Assembly (NCBI RefSeq): GCF_003003035.1
Contig: NZ_PVTS01000007.1
Span: 62,001-126,000 of the forward strand
DNA: 64,000 nucleotides
Direction: 5' to 3'
Source: Marinilabilia salmonicolor
GTDB lineage: Bacteria; Bacteroidota; Bacteroidia; Bacteroidales; Marinilabiliaceae
The notes beneath the pieces are model-generated. The model was not told where the DNA came from. It ran no database searches and saw only the letters and a program-made list of their open reading frames with translations. Positions within the stretch are counted from its first letter, which is position 1. Every line of letters starts with the position of its first letter. The translations under genes were made by a program, and so were the position numbers. Below, piece by piece: positions 56,842-64,000 of this stretch.

Positions 56842-57711
56842 TTACCATTCAATACCGTCTTTCTCAAAGTTCTTTGGAACAAAATCTCCTGCCTGGTTAT
56901 TGTACTGCCACAGATGCTTTATATTATTTTCCAGTAGTAACTCAGCCACCTCCATAAATCCTGAAAGCAGGTTTTCGGGCTTATGCGCGTCACTGTTCAG
57001 CGTTACCGGAATTTTGTTTTGAGCCATCCATTTAAAATGTGTGGAGGACGGAAAAGTGTATTCGGCTGCCTCGAAATACTTCGTGTTAATCTCCACAATC
57101 ACCTCTTTTTCGGCGGCAAGTTTCAGGGTGCTTCTGACCTCTTCCAGATACCAATCGGCTGTTTCATCAAAAAAGAACCGGTTTCGGTTGTGCATTCTGA
57201 TTTTATCCGGATGTCCGAGTATTTTTGGAGGATCTTTTTCCAGCATTTCTTTCTGGAGATCAAAATAGCGCTTAATTATTTTTCGGATGTCACCTCCAAA
57301 AATTTCATCCATTCCTTTTACAAACTTAGGTGTGGCATCGTCAATGGAGAATGGCGCGTCATCCTCAAATGCATCAACAAAATGGACAGAGCCCACTGTA
57401 TAATCCAGGGAGGCATTCGGAATACGAGGATGATGTGGTCCGGCAACAGAAGGAATGTAATCAACTTCCATGGCCGAAAGGAGATTTATCTGATTCTTGT
57501 ATTTGACTTTAAGATCAGCCAGATCTTTAATATAAACCGGGAGCTTTTCGGAAAGCATATTCCAATCGGTGGTAAATGGTACCGGAGCATGACTGGAAAC
57601 ACCAATGGTATTCATGCCAAGCTCAATGGCTTTCAGTACATAATCTTCCGGAACTCCCTGTCCGTCGCAGTAAAACGAATGTCCGTGGTAATTGGCCCAG
57701 CTTTTCTCCAT
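56842..57711 (-). CDS. PHP-domain phosphatase, histidinol-phosphatase like
   Basis: A 289-residue metal-dependent phosphoesterase. The PHP signature opens the protein (NYHGHSFYCDG, His9/His11), then GVSSHAP, EVDYIP, SVHFVD, GHPDKIR and LNSDAHKPENL. This is the pattern of HisK/HisJ histidinol phosphatases, which perform the penultimate step of histidine synthesis. No other his genes are near, so the substrate assignment rests on family resemblance alone. A repeat copy lies just upstream. Confidence 0.82.
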   Translation of the reverse strand: MEKSWANYHGHSFYCDGQGVPEDYVLKAIELGMNTIGVSSHAPVPFTTDWNMLSEKLPVYIKDLADLKVKYKNQINLLSAMEVDYIPSVAGPHHPRIPNASLDYTVGSVHFVDAFEDDAPFSIDDATPKFVKGMDEIFGGDIRKIIKRYFDLQKEMLEKDPPKILGHPDKIRMHNRNRFFFDETADWYLEEVRSTLKLAAEKEVIVEINTKYFEAAEYTFPSSTHFKWMAQNKIPVTLNSDAHKPENLLSGFMEVAELLLENNIKHLWQYNNQAGDFVPKNFEKDGIEW

Positions 57712-57741
57712 ACAAATTTTTTATTTCTGATTGCTATAGAA

Positions 57742-57848
57742 GTGTCTGTCTATAAACTAAGCAAATTCTGTTTTTAGAACTGTGTCTGTTCAGAAAGTGC
57801 CAGTTACAAGCGTAACGCAGTAGATGGTACTTTATGACAAACACTAAT
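57742..57848. repeat. Interspersed intergenic repeat, family A, copy 2
   Basis: GTGTCTGTCTATAAACTAAG, then CAGAAAGTGCCAGTTAC, CGTAACGCAG and TGGTACTTTATG. The same blocks in the same order are found at 676-842, with a shorter centre. The inner part is an imperfect inverted repeat. Confidence 0.65.
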
Positions 57849-57968
57849 TACAAATAAAGGGATAAAAGGCTTAAACCGCAAAAGAAGCTTTCCCCTGCGT
57901 AAATACTTCAAGAGGAAATCTATAAAATAAAACACCTTAAAATAGTGGTATGGTTCGATTGCAATGAC

Positions 57969-57976
57969 TAATTTTG
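57969..57976 (+). promoter_or_regulatory. -7 element of prfC
   Basis: TAATTTTG followed by CA, 22 bases before the ATG at 57999. No clear -33 element. Confidence 0.45.
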
Positions 57977-57998
57977 CACCCCTAAAATTACATGGACA

Positions 57999-59573
57999 AT
58001 GACATTTAAAGAAGAGATAAAACGCCGCCGCACATTTGGCATCGTTAGTCACCCTGATGCAGGAAAAACCACGCTGACCGAAAAGTTTCTGTTATTCGGA
58101 GGTGCCATTCACGTAGCCGGGGCGGTGAAATCCAACAAAATAAAAAAAACTGCTACTTCCGACTTCATGGAAATCGAGAAGCAACGGGGAATATCCGTGG
58201 CAACCTCGGTTATGGGTTTTGAATACAACGGATATAAAGTTAATATTCTTGATACACCGGGGCACCAGGACTTTGCCGAAGATACCTATCGGACGCTTAC
58301 TGCAGTGGATAGTGTAATTATTGTTATTGATGCCGCAAAAGGTGTGGAGGCTCAGACCCGCAAACTTATGGAGGTGTGTCGGATGCGTCAAACACCGGTA
58401 ATTGTCTTTGTTAACAAAATGGATCGTCCCTCCCGGGATCCGTTTGAAGTATTGGACGAGATTGAAGAGGAACTCAAAATAGAGGTCAGGCCATTGAGCT
58501 GGCCCATTGGCAACGGAACGGATTTCAAAGGTGTTTACAATCTGTTCGACAAGAGCTTGTATCTTTTTACACCCAATAAGCAAACCCTGGAAGAGGGGCT
58601 GAGCCTTGATGTCAACGACAATCAGCTATCGGAAGAGATCGGGCAAACTTCGGCCGATACCCTTCGCGAAGAGTTGGAACTGGTAGAGGGAGTTTATCCT
58701 GAATTTGATAAAAATCCGTATCTTGAAGGGAAACTGGCACCTGTTTTTTTCGGAAGTGCCTTAAATAATTTCGGAGTCAGGGAACTGTTGCACTGTTTCC
58801 TCGAAATAGCGCCTCCTCCCCGTCCGTCAAAAGCTGAAGAACGGGTTGTAGAACCCGACGAGGAAAAATTCAGTGGCTTTGTTTTTAAGATTCATGCCAA
58901 TATGGATCCGAATCACCGAAACCGGTTGGCTTTTGTTAAGATTTGCAGTGGTCATTTTCAGCGCAACACAAACTATCAGCATGTACGACTGGGCAAGCAA
59001 ATGAAGTTTAGCAGTCCGACGGCTTTTATGGCCGAGAAAAAATCCATTGTAGAAGAAGCTTTCCCGGGCGACATCATTGGCATTCCGGATTCAGGCAATT
59101 TTAAAATCGGCGACAGTTTGAGTGAGGGGGCTTCGCTTAATTTCAAAGGTTTGCCCAGCTTTTCACCGGAACTTTTCAGATACATTGAAAATGCCGACCC
59201 GATGAAATCCAAACAGCTTGCCAAAGGTATCGATCAGCTGATGGATGAGGGTGTAGCACAGCTGTTTGTTAGTCAGTTCAACGGAAGAAAGATCATTGGA
59301 ACAGTAGGTGCCCTTCAGTTTGAGGTTATTCAGTACCGGTTGTTACACGAATACGGAGCATCCTGTCGTTATGAGCCTATTAATTTGTATAAAGCCTGCT
59401 GGCTGGAGGCTGATGATCAGGCAGAACTGCAGGATTTCAAGAAGCGAAAGAACCAGTATATGGCCACCGACAAATTTGGACGTGATGTTTTTCTGGCCGA
59501 CTCATCCTATATGCTGGATATGGCCAGAGAGAATTTCAAGGGTATAAAGTTTCATTTTACTTCTGAATTTTAA
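57999..59573 (+). CDS. prfC: Peptide chain release factor 3
   Basis: A 524-residue translational GTPase that recycles RF1/RF2 from the ribosome. G1 [14 protein letters not shown] (17-30), switch I with [15 protein letters not shown]3 [15 protein letters not shown]4 [10 protein letters not shown]. The RF3-specific C-terminal domain ([20 protein letters not shown]) separates it from EF-G. The UPF0316 gene follows after 8 bases. Confidence 0.97.
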   Translation: MTFKEEIKRRRTFGIVSHPDAGKTTLTEKFLLFGGAIHVAGAVKSNKIKKTATSDFMEIEKQRGISVATSVMGFEYNGYKVNILDTPGHQDFAEDTYRTLTAVDSVIIVIDAAKGVEAQTRKLMEVCRMRQTPVIVFVNKMDRPSRDPFEVLDEIEEELKIEVRPLSWPIGNGTDFKGVYNLFDKSLYLFTPNKQTLEEGLSLDVNDNQLSEEIGQTSADTLREELELVEGVYPEFDKNPYLEGKLAPVFFGSALNNFGVRELLHCFLEIAPPPRPSKAEERVVEPDEEKFSGFVFKIHANMDPNHRNRLAFVKICSGHFQRNTNYQHVRLGKQMKFSSPTAFMAEKKSIVEEAFPGDIIGIPDSGNFKIGDSLSEGASLNFKGLPSFSPELFRYIENADPMKSKQLAKGIDQLMDEGVAQLFVSQFNGRKIIGTVGALQFEVIQYRLLHEYGASCRYEPINLYKACWLEADDQAELQDFKKRKNQYMATDKFGRDVFLADSSYMLDMARENFKGIKFHFTSEF

Positions 59574-59581
59574 AAGATAAA

Positions 59582-60163
59582 ATGATGATTACAGAAGGCT
59601 TTTGGTACACGTGGGTTTTGATTCCGGCACTGATATTCATTGCCCGTGTTGCAGATGTAAGTATCGGGACCATACGTATTGTGTTTGTTTCCAAAGGATT
59701 GAAGCTACTGGCTCCATTGCTCGGATTTTTTGAAATTTTCATTTGGCTGTTGGCCATGACCAAGGTATTTGAGAATCTCGACAACTGGCTTTATTTCATT
59801 GCCTACTCTGCCGGTTTTGCCACCGGCAATTATATAGGATTGCTCATTGAAGAAAAACTGGCCCTTGGATATGCCAATCTGCAGATCATTACTCAGAAAT
59901 CCGGTATTGACCTGGCGCGTAAGCTGTCGGATGAAGGGTTTGGTGTAACCTGGAACGATGCCAATGGCTCACGTGGTGAAGTAACCGTTATTTACTGCGT
60001 AATCAAACGTTCCAATTTTAAGCGTGTAACCGAAATTATCAAGAAGTATAATCCGCGGGCTTTTTACACAATAGAGGACATTCGCTTTGCCAATCAGGGC
60101 GTTTTTCCTATGCGCACCATTCAACGCTCAGTAGGCTATTTCCCCTGGCGAAAGGGAAAATAA
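59582..60163 (+). CDS. UPF0316/DUF2179 membrane protein
   Basis: A 193-residue protein with three transmembrane helices in the first 100 residues (WVLIPALIFIARVADVSIGT and on), including the family block VADVSIGTIRIVFVSKG, and a C-terminal cytoplasmic DUF2179 domain (GEVTVIYCVIKRSNF, then FYTIEDIRFANQGVFP). The function of the family is unknown. It is 8 bases after prfC and almost surely on the same transcript. Confidence 0.85.
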   Translation: MMITEGFWYTWVLIPALIFIARVADVSIGTIRIVFVSKGLKLLAPLLGFFEIFIWLLAMTKVFENLDNWLYFIAYSAGFATGNYIGLLIEEKLALGYANLQIITQKSGIDLARKLSDEGFGVTWNDANGSRGEVTVIYCVIKRSNFKRVTEIIKKYNPRAFYTIEDIRFANQGVFPMRTIQRSVGYFPWRKGK

Positions 60164-60183
60164 TATCAGCAAAGGAATCAATA

Positions 60184-60214
60184 GATTGTTAGATTTTAGA
60201 AGTTAGAGATTAGA
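60184..60214 (-). repeat. CTAACTTC-rich intergenic repeat, family F, copy 2
   Basis: Read on the minus strand, CTCTAACTTCTAAAATCTAA matches CTCTAACTTCCAACATCTAA at 12148-12167 with two differences. Confidence 0.5.
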
Positions 60215-60370
60215 ATAAATCTTAAGATGTTGACATTCTGCATTTTATAAAAAACACTCCTTTGAACTTAAAGTTCTAATTTACAGAGCTTTGAAAAAGC
60301 TTAACGGACTATTGAGGAATTGAAGCATCAATAAAACCGGAGTTTTTATTTCTCTCTGATGTTCCTTTTT

Positions 60371-61747
60371 CTAATATTTCAGAATTTTAGTGCTTCTGTT
60401 GGCATTGTTTCGCAACCATGAACGTACAATCTGGCGGCTGTCCCGGTTATCTGTTCCTCCTGCCAGAAAATCTTCCAAATCATCGGGTTCCCGGATGAGA
60501 TTTTCCTTTTGAATCCATCCATACCCTTTAACCGAGTTTCGGGCAATCCAAACAAATGACTGTTCGCCGGCCTCCCTGCCTGCGTCAAAGATGACAAAAT
60601 TACGGGAGACAAAATTCAGGTGCTCCATCATTTTTTCAGCCCTTCGATTGTAGGATTCATGTGGCTCCTCTCCCACACAGGCACCCTGGCACAAGTGCAC
60701 CGAATAATTAAAACATGCTCCCGATGGTTGTTCCAGCCCACAAAGTCTGCGGCATAATCCGAATTCATCAGCCCAACCCGACAAGGCAACTGCTGCTGCA
60801 TCTTTTGTCGAAAAAGCATCCAGCGGCTGGTTGATGTTATCTTTTATTCTGTCAATAAAGAACCTCTGGTATCCATTGCGATCCTTGATGGAATAGATGC
60901 CCCAGTTAAAAAGAGTACGGCGTCCTGCTCTGTTGAAAAGAGGCTTCTGTTGTTTGATTTCATCCGATTCCATAAGCAGGGCCACCAATTCACTTCCGGT
61001 GAGTTCAAAGCTGACATCCACCAATTGTTCTTTTATTCTGAGGTTTCTTTTTCCTTTTGCTGAAAGGTGTGAAAGTACCCGTTTACGGATGTTTTTGCTC
61101 TTTCCCACATATATCACATCATTTTCGGCATTGTGAAAATAATAGATACCCGGAGCTTCCGGAAGTTGTCGGATTTTGGCCATCTCCAGATCGGGATGAA
61201 TGCCTTTGATATCAAGGTCTTGCTCAGCAAGGATGTAGTCTCCCTGCTGTTCAATCAATCGATTCAGTAGCAATGCTGTTGCATGTGCATCTCCCCCGGC
61301 CCGGTGCCGGTCAGATAGAGGAATTCCCAAATCATGACAAATATTTCCAAGACTGTATGAGCGATGACCGGGAATGATTTTTCGGGATAACCGAACGGTA
61401 CAGAGTACTTCGCGCTGATAATTGAATCCCAGAGACTCAAACTCCTTCCTGATAAAGTTGTAATCAAAAGGGGCATTGTGGGCAACGAAGATGGCATCGT
61501 CGGTTATTTCAACGATTTTCTTTGCGATTTCGAAGAAACGTGGTGCATCTTCGACCATCTGATTGGTGATGCCGGTCAATTGACTGATATAAGGTGGAAT
61601 GTGGCATTCCGGATTAACCAGCGAGACAAACTCATCGACAATCTTCTTTCCCTGCATTACAAAAATGGCAATTTCCGTAATGCGGCCAATGCCCGCCTTG
61701 CCGCCGGTGGTTTCTACATCAATTACTGCATATTTTGGCAAATCCAT
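60371..61747 (-). CDS. DnaQ-like exonuclease fused to a UvrC-type GIY-YIG nuclease
   Basis: 458 residues. Residues 1-170 form a DEDDh 3'-5' exonuclease: VIDVETTGG (Asp10, Glu12), VAHNAPFDYNFI, and HRAGGDAHATALLL. Residues about 195-280 form a GIY-YIG domain: APGIYYF...VIYVGKSKNIRKRVLSHLS and ESDEIKQQKPLFN, as in the UvrC N-terminus and Cho. The C-terminal part has Cys residues in GLCRRLCGLEQPSGACFNY, typical of the UvrC-like tail. It probably acts in DNA repair, incising and trimming damaged strands. No uvrA/B is near. It is divergent from the putative 6S RNA gene. Confidence 0.9.
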   Translation of the reverse strand: MDLPKYAVIDVETTGGKAGIGRITEIAIFVMQGKKIVDEFVSLVNPECHIPPYISQLTGITNQMVEDAPRFFEIAKKIVEITDDAIFVAHNAPFDYNFIRKEFESLGFNYQREVLCTVRLSRKIIPGHRSYSLGNICHDLGIPLSDRHRAGGDAHATALLLNRLIEQQGDYILAEQDLDIKGIHPDLEMAKIRQLPEAPGIYYFHNAENDVIYVGKSKNIRKRVLSHLSAKGKRNLRIKEQLVDVSFELTGSELVALLMESDEIKQQKPLFNRAGRRTLFNWGIYSIKDRNGYQRFFIDRIKDNINQPLDAFSTKDAAAVALSGWADEFGLCRRLCGLEQPSGACFNYSVHLCQGACVGEEPHESYNRRAEKMMEHLNFVSRNFVIFDAGREAGEQSFVWIARNSVKGYGWIQKENLIREPDDLEDFLAGGTDNRDSRQIVRSWLRNNANRSTKILKY

Positions 61748-61905
61748 GACGCAAATTTATGAAAATCCACTGAACCCTATAATCGGTTGTTTTATTATAA
61801 AAATCTTTAGTTTTTTTGCAACTGACCATCAGTTACATCCGAAAAATAGTAGGTTCTGAACCGTGAAAAATGCATTGATTGCTTGCATACAACAGCACTT
61901 TAGCC

Positions 61906-61913
61906 TACTTTTG
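61906..61913 (+). promoter_or_regulatory. -7 element of the putative 6S RNA
   Basis: TACTTTTG with CTTG 20 bases upstream (61882-61885), a good Bacteroidetes promoter. Confidence 0.55.
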
Positions 61914-61918
61914 TATAA

Positions 61919-62158
61919 AGAACATTGACATAAGAAATGCCACACCGGTATTATTGATTGTTAAACTCAACACTACAATTATACCGAGTAAAACTATCTG
62001 GGAAAAGGGCAGGCCTCAACCTTCGGGTTGTCTTCGGACACGGAGGATCCCCGCTTTTCAGGTGTACTCAAATCCTGTCGTCAGGAGTTTAAATAATCCA
62101 ACCGGTGTGGCGCCTGATTATATGAAAGGTAATCCGTTTATTCGGGTTACCTTTTTTT
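61919..62158 (+). ncRNA. ssrS: Structured RNA with its own promoter and terminator, probable 6S RNA
   Basis: The transcript predicted from the promoter folds into one long rod. The closing stem GCCACACCGGT (61939-61949) pairs exactly with 62101-62111. Next ATTATT pairs with 62092-62097 and AAACTC (61973-61978) with GAGTTT (62085-62090). A large open bubble of 7 + 15 bases follows. The apical arm GAGTA (61986-61990) pairs with TACTC (62065-62069), then CTG..AAAAG with CTTTTCAG, ending in the hairpin CAACC-TTCG-GGTTG (62017-62030). A central bubble between two long arms is the 6S RNA plan, in which the bubble mimics an open promoter and binds RNA polymerase. A rho-independent terminator ends it. 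The length (about 175 bases for the folded core) fits. Primary-sequence identity to known 6S RNA could not be checked. Confidence 0.5.
62125..62158 (+). terminator. Terminator of the putative 6S RNA
   Basis: AAAGGTAATCCG-TTTATT-CGGGTTACCTTT (12 bp, one G-T pair) followed by TTTTATTT. Confidence 0.85.
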
Positions 62159-62215
62159 ATTTCAGAAATGTTTGTGATTGGAAATTCGGGATCAGTAATA
62201 CGTATCGTAATACAA

Positions 62216-62262
62216 TGAAAAAAAGGCTGCAATCAACTATCTTGTAGTTAATTACAGCCTTT
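62216..62262 (-). terminator. Terminator of the tRNA-Gly/Leu operon
   Basis: AAAGGCTG...CAGCCTTT with further pairing inside (16 of 18 positions) and a T-run on the minus strand, 7 bases after tRNA-Leu. Confidence 0.8.
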
Positions 62263-62268
62263 AATTTG

Positions 62269-62352
62269 TGCCCAGAACAGGACTCGAACCTGCACGGCCT
62301 TAAGGCCACCAGCCCCTCAAGCTGGCGTGTCTACCGATTTCACCATCTGGGC
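62269..62352 (-). tRNA. tRNA-Leu (anticodon GAG)
   Basis: An 84-base class II tRNA on the minus strand: acceptor GCCCAGA/TCTGGGC, anticodon loop TTGAGGG in stem CCAGC/GCTGG, a long variable arm (TGGCCTTAAGGCCG region), and T arm GCAGG-TTCGAGT-CCTGT. Confidence 0.96.
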
Positions 62353-62414
62353 AGCAGACAAAATAAAAACGAGATTTATCAAATTAAATGATACATACCT
62401 CGTTAATAATTCAG

Positions 62415-62487
<73 letters not shown>

Positions 62488-62558
62488 ATTTTTTATAATT
62501 ACTCATTTTATTGAGCCTGCTGAATATTTTCGGAATCCTTTAATTCCAACAGCGAGTG

Positions 62559-62587
62559 CAAAGGTATAAAATTTTTGTTTCCACAAA
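62559..62587 (-). promoter_or_regulatory. Promoter of the tRNA-Gly/Leu operon
   Basis: On the minus strand TTTG (62584-62587), a 17-base spacer and TACCTTTG (62559-62566), followed by CA. The tRNA begins about 70 bases downstream. Confidence 0.6.
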
Positions 62588-62673
62588 ATAGTTTTTCAAA
62601 TAAAAATATGCTCTGAGATCAGGCAAATAGCCTAATAACCTCATTTTCTGACAAAAAAAATATTGAAAAAAAT

Positions 62674-62702
62674 ATTGGCGTCCGGTTAAAAAATTGAGAA
62701 TG
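62674..62702 (+). repeat. ATTGGCGTCCGGTTAAA..TTGAGAATG motif, family C, copy 4
   Basis: The fullest copy: ATTGGCGTCCGGTTAAA, three bases, then TTGAGAATG. Confidence 0.55.
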
Positions 62703-62949
62703 CTTTATCCTGCCCATACATACTTAAAAGACAATCGAGTTTTTTACCATAAAGGACTGTTTTTGTTGTTAACTGCAAAAATAACCTGCTTGTTTCGTTT
62801 TTTTAAAAGCATCAAAATGCTATATTCGTTGTAATTTTGTATGAAAAAGCTCTATACTCATGACATTGGGATGATTTTTAATCATAAAAATAAGCTCAAA
62901 TGCTTTTTTTGGCGTAGAAACAAAAACGACTAATTTAATATACAGTAAA

Positions 62950-64000
62950 ATGGCTGGCATATTTGGATCACTTTTTGGCGGAAAATTTCCGGATACAGTA
63001 AAGTATGAAACTCAACGAAATCAACTGCAGGACGATTTTCAACGTTTTAATGAAATAGAATCTTCGGCCTTGTTGCAGCGTTACAGGGAACTCGATCAGG
63101 AGATTCATTCCGGAGCGTTTGAAAAACGCGTCAATGACTTAAAGAACAAAAGGTTTAAAGATACGGAAGAATTTAAACATTTGACGCGGTATAAGCAGTT
63201 GAGCAAAAGCAATGATATCAAGACATATCTGAAGTTTAAAAGCTCCGGAAAAGCAAAGAAAATTGAAGAAATTCTTGCCTCCGAGCGCTACCAAAGGTTT
63301 CTTGAGTTGGAAAAGTTTGTCAACTCACCAGAATTCTTTAAAGAAAAATCAAGTCCCGACTTTAAAAAGTCTGATGCTCACCATAAGTATAAAGAGTATA
63401 AGCGACTCAAAAATGACAGTTCTGTTAAATGGACCGTTAAAACCGGGAAATCTTCACAATATCAGATTTATAAAAGGCTTCAGGATAGTGACAGAATCAA
63501 TGAATACTATAACCTGCAAGCAGCTGTTGAATCATCCGAATTCAAGCAATTCAAGGCTGAAATGGAAGATAAACAACGGTTCAAAAAGTCTGATGAAGCT
63601 GCCCTTATTAAAGAATTCGAGGAATTAAAGAAACAACCGGATATTGTATGGTATCACAAGATAAAAGATAAAAACTCATTTGAAGAGCTCAAAAAATGGG
63701 AGCTTACCTTTGAAGATAACTTTGACAGTGCCTCTCTTGATACCGAAAAATGGATTACAGGTTACTATTGGGGTAAAGCACTAATGAATGACTCGTATGT
63801 TCTCGACGGTGAACACCAGATGTTTAAGGATGAAAACATTGATCTTCGGGACTCTTCGTTGCGCATAAGGGTGCAACAGGAAGCTTCCAAAGGTAAAGTT
63901 TGGAATCCAACCTGGGGATTCAGAGAAAAGGAATTTGAATACACTTCAGGAATGATTAGCACCGGTCAAAGTTTCAGGCAGCAATATGGTCGTTTTGAGG
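62950..64000 (+). CDS. GH16-like protein with three N-terminal 72-residue repeats (cut by window edge)
   Basis: 350 codons are visible from the ATG at 62950. No signal peptide or lipobox is seen (MAGIFGSLFGGKFPDTVKYE). Residues 37-251 consist of three tandem units of 69-73 residues (37-109, 110-178, 179-251). Each has a first part of the form S-x3-Y-x-EL-x5-S-x-EF and a second part of the form RFKKSDE-x5-YKEYKRLK-x-S-x-DI-x2-Y-x-K-x-K-x-S-x2-F. They are rich in Lys, Glu, Tyr and Phe and should be helical. From residue 252 a concanavalin-like GH16 (beta-glucanase-type) domain begins: LTFEDNFDSASLDTEKWI, DSSLRIRVQQ, YTSGMISTGQSFRQQYGRFE. The catalytic E-x-D-x-E would fall just beyond the edge. 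The repeat region is not one I recognise. Confidence 0.75.
   Translation, partial: MAGIFGSLFGGKFPDTVKYETQRNQLQDDFQRFNEIESSALLQRYRELDQEIHSGAFEKRVNDLKNKRFKDTEEFKHLTRYKQLSKSNDIKTYLKFKSSGKAKKIEEILASERYQRFLELEKFVNSPEFFKEKSSPDFKKSDAHHKYKEYKRLKNDSSVKWTVKTGKSSQYQIYKRLQDSDRINEYYNLQAAVESSEFKQFKAEMEDKQRFKKSDEAALIKEFEELKKQPDIVWYHKIKDKNSFEELKKWELTFEDNFDSASLDTEKWITGYYWGKALMNDSYVLDGEHQMFKDENIDLRDSSLRIRVQQEASKGKVWNPTWGFREKEFEYTSGMISTGQSFRQQYGRFE

Larger units (their letters stand above)
62488..62949. other. Gene-free 462-bp stretch
   Basis: It carries the tRNA-Gly/Leu promoter, a family C motif (62674-62702) and, at 62832-62839, a plus-strand TAATTTTG that may be the -7 element of the last gene. No open frame of interest. 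Confidence 0.55.

Noticed and set aside
61879-62247. 122-codon open frame on the plus strand
   Set aside because: It begins inside the promoter and runs through the folded RNA and its terminator. The composition is not protein-like and the structure explains the sequence better.

Overview
The window reads as one chromosomal segment of a Bacteroidetes bacterium, most like the Marinilabiliales/Bacteroidales side of the phylum (inference, no search was possible). The evidence is: promoters of the phylum-specific form TTTG-N19..21-TAnnTTTG, best seen at the tRNA genes; almost no Shine-Dalgarno sequences; a fused alpha-beta 2-oxoacid dehydrogenase E1; a bifunctional aspartokinase-homoserine dehydrogenase; a phosphoglycerate-mutase-like gene next to thrC; an Lnb/DUF4105 membrane protein; and a two-component-propeller histidine kinase. 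Coding density is high. I see no phage, transposase, CRISPR array or rRNA. The accessory signal is small interspersed palindromic repeats in the intergenic gaps.

Layout. 1-6.9 kb: start of an M13 peptidase lipoprotein, a secreted GH2 beta-galactosidase, a UroD/MtaA-like methyltransferase-family protein, and an aminotransferase-IV/HD-hydrolase pair. 7.5-10.9 kb: a sodium-pump decarboxylase operon in gamma-alpha-beta order, closed by a strong terminator. 11.1-18.9 kb: ftsY, rimO, plsC, a Na/phosphate symporter and an AsmA-like protein. 18.9-22.8 kb: an AddA-type helicase-nuclease and a glutathione peroxidase. 23.5-30.2 kb: an MBL-fold hydrolase, an MFS transporter, asnA, an ApgM-like gene with thrC, and a TPR protein. 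30.6-38.9 kb: clpC divergent from gyrA, a second TPR protein and a serine hydrolase. 39.3-43.1 kb: pyrK-pyrD-Lnb and an XRE regulator surrounded by palindromic sites. 44.4-50.4 kb: tRNA-Lys, a flavodoxin, the E1/E2 parts of a 2-oxoacid dehydrogenase and a tryptophanase/tyrosine phenol-lyase homologue. 50.8-61.7 kb: a sensor kinase, tRNA-Gly(CCC), thrA, a PHP phosphatase, prfC, a UPF0316 protein and a DnaQ-exonuclease/GIY-YIG fusion. 61.9-62.5 kb: a probable 6S RNA and a two-tRNA operon. 62.95 kb to the end: a GH16-like protein with an unusual repeat region.

The genes are mostly housekeeping. A threonine route is visible: ThrA, then the ApgM-like protein as likely homoserine kinase, then ThrC. 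Central carbon metabolism is represented by the decarboxylase operon and by E2/E1, whose E3 lies elsewhere. Pyrimidine synthesis is represented by pyrK-pyrD.

The most unusual items are the last gene, with three tandem repeats of about 72 residues, no signal peptide and a GH16-like domain; the probable 6S RNA, which overlaps a spurious reading frame; the cluster of GTTACAAATGTAAC-like sites around the XRE gene; and several families of intergenic palindromes, including a perfect 25-bp hairpin and a 40-bp duplicated piece of the serine hydrolase gene.
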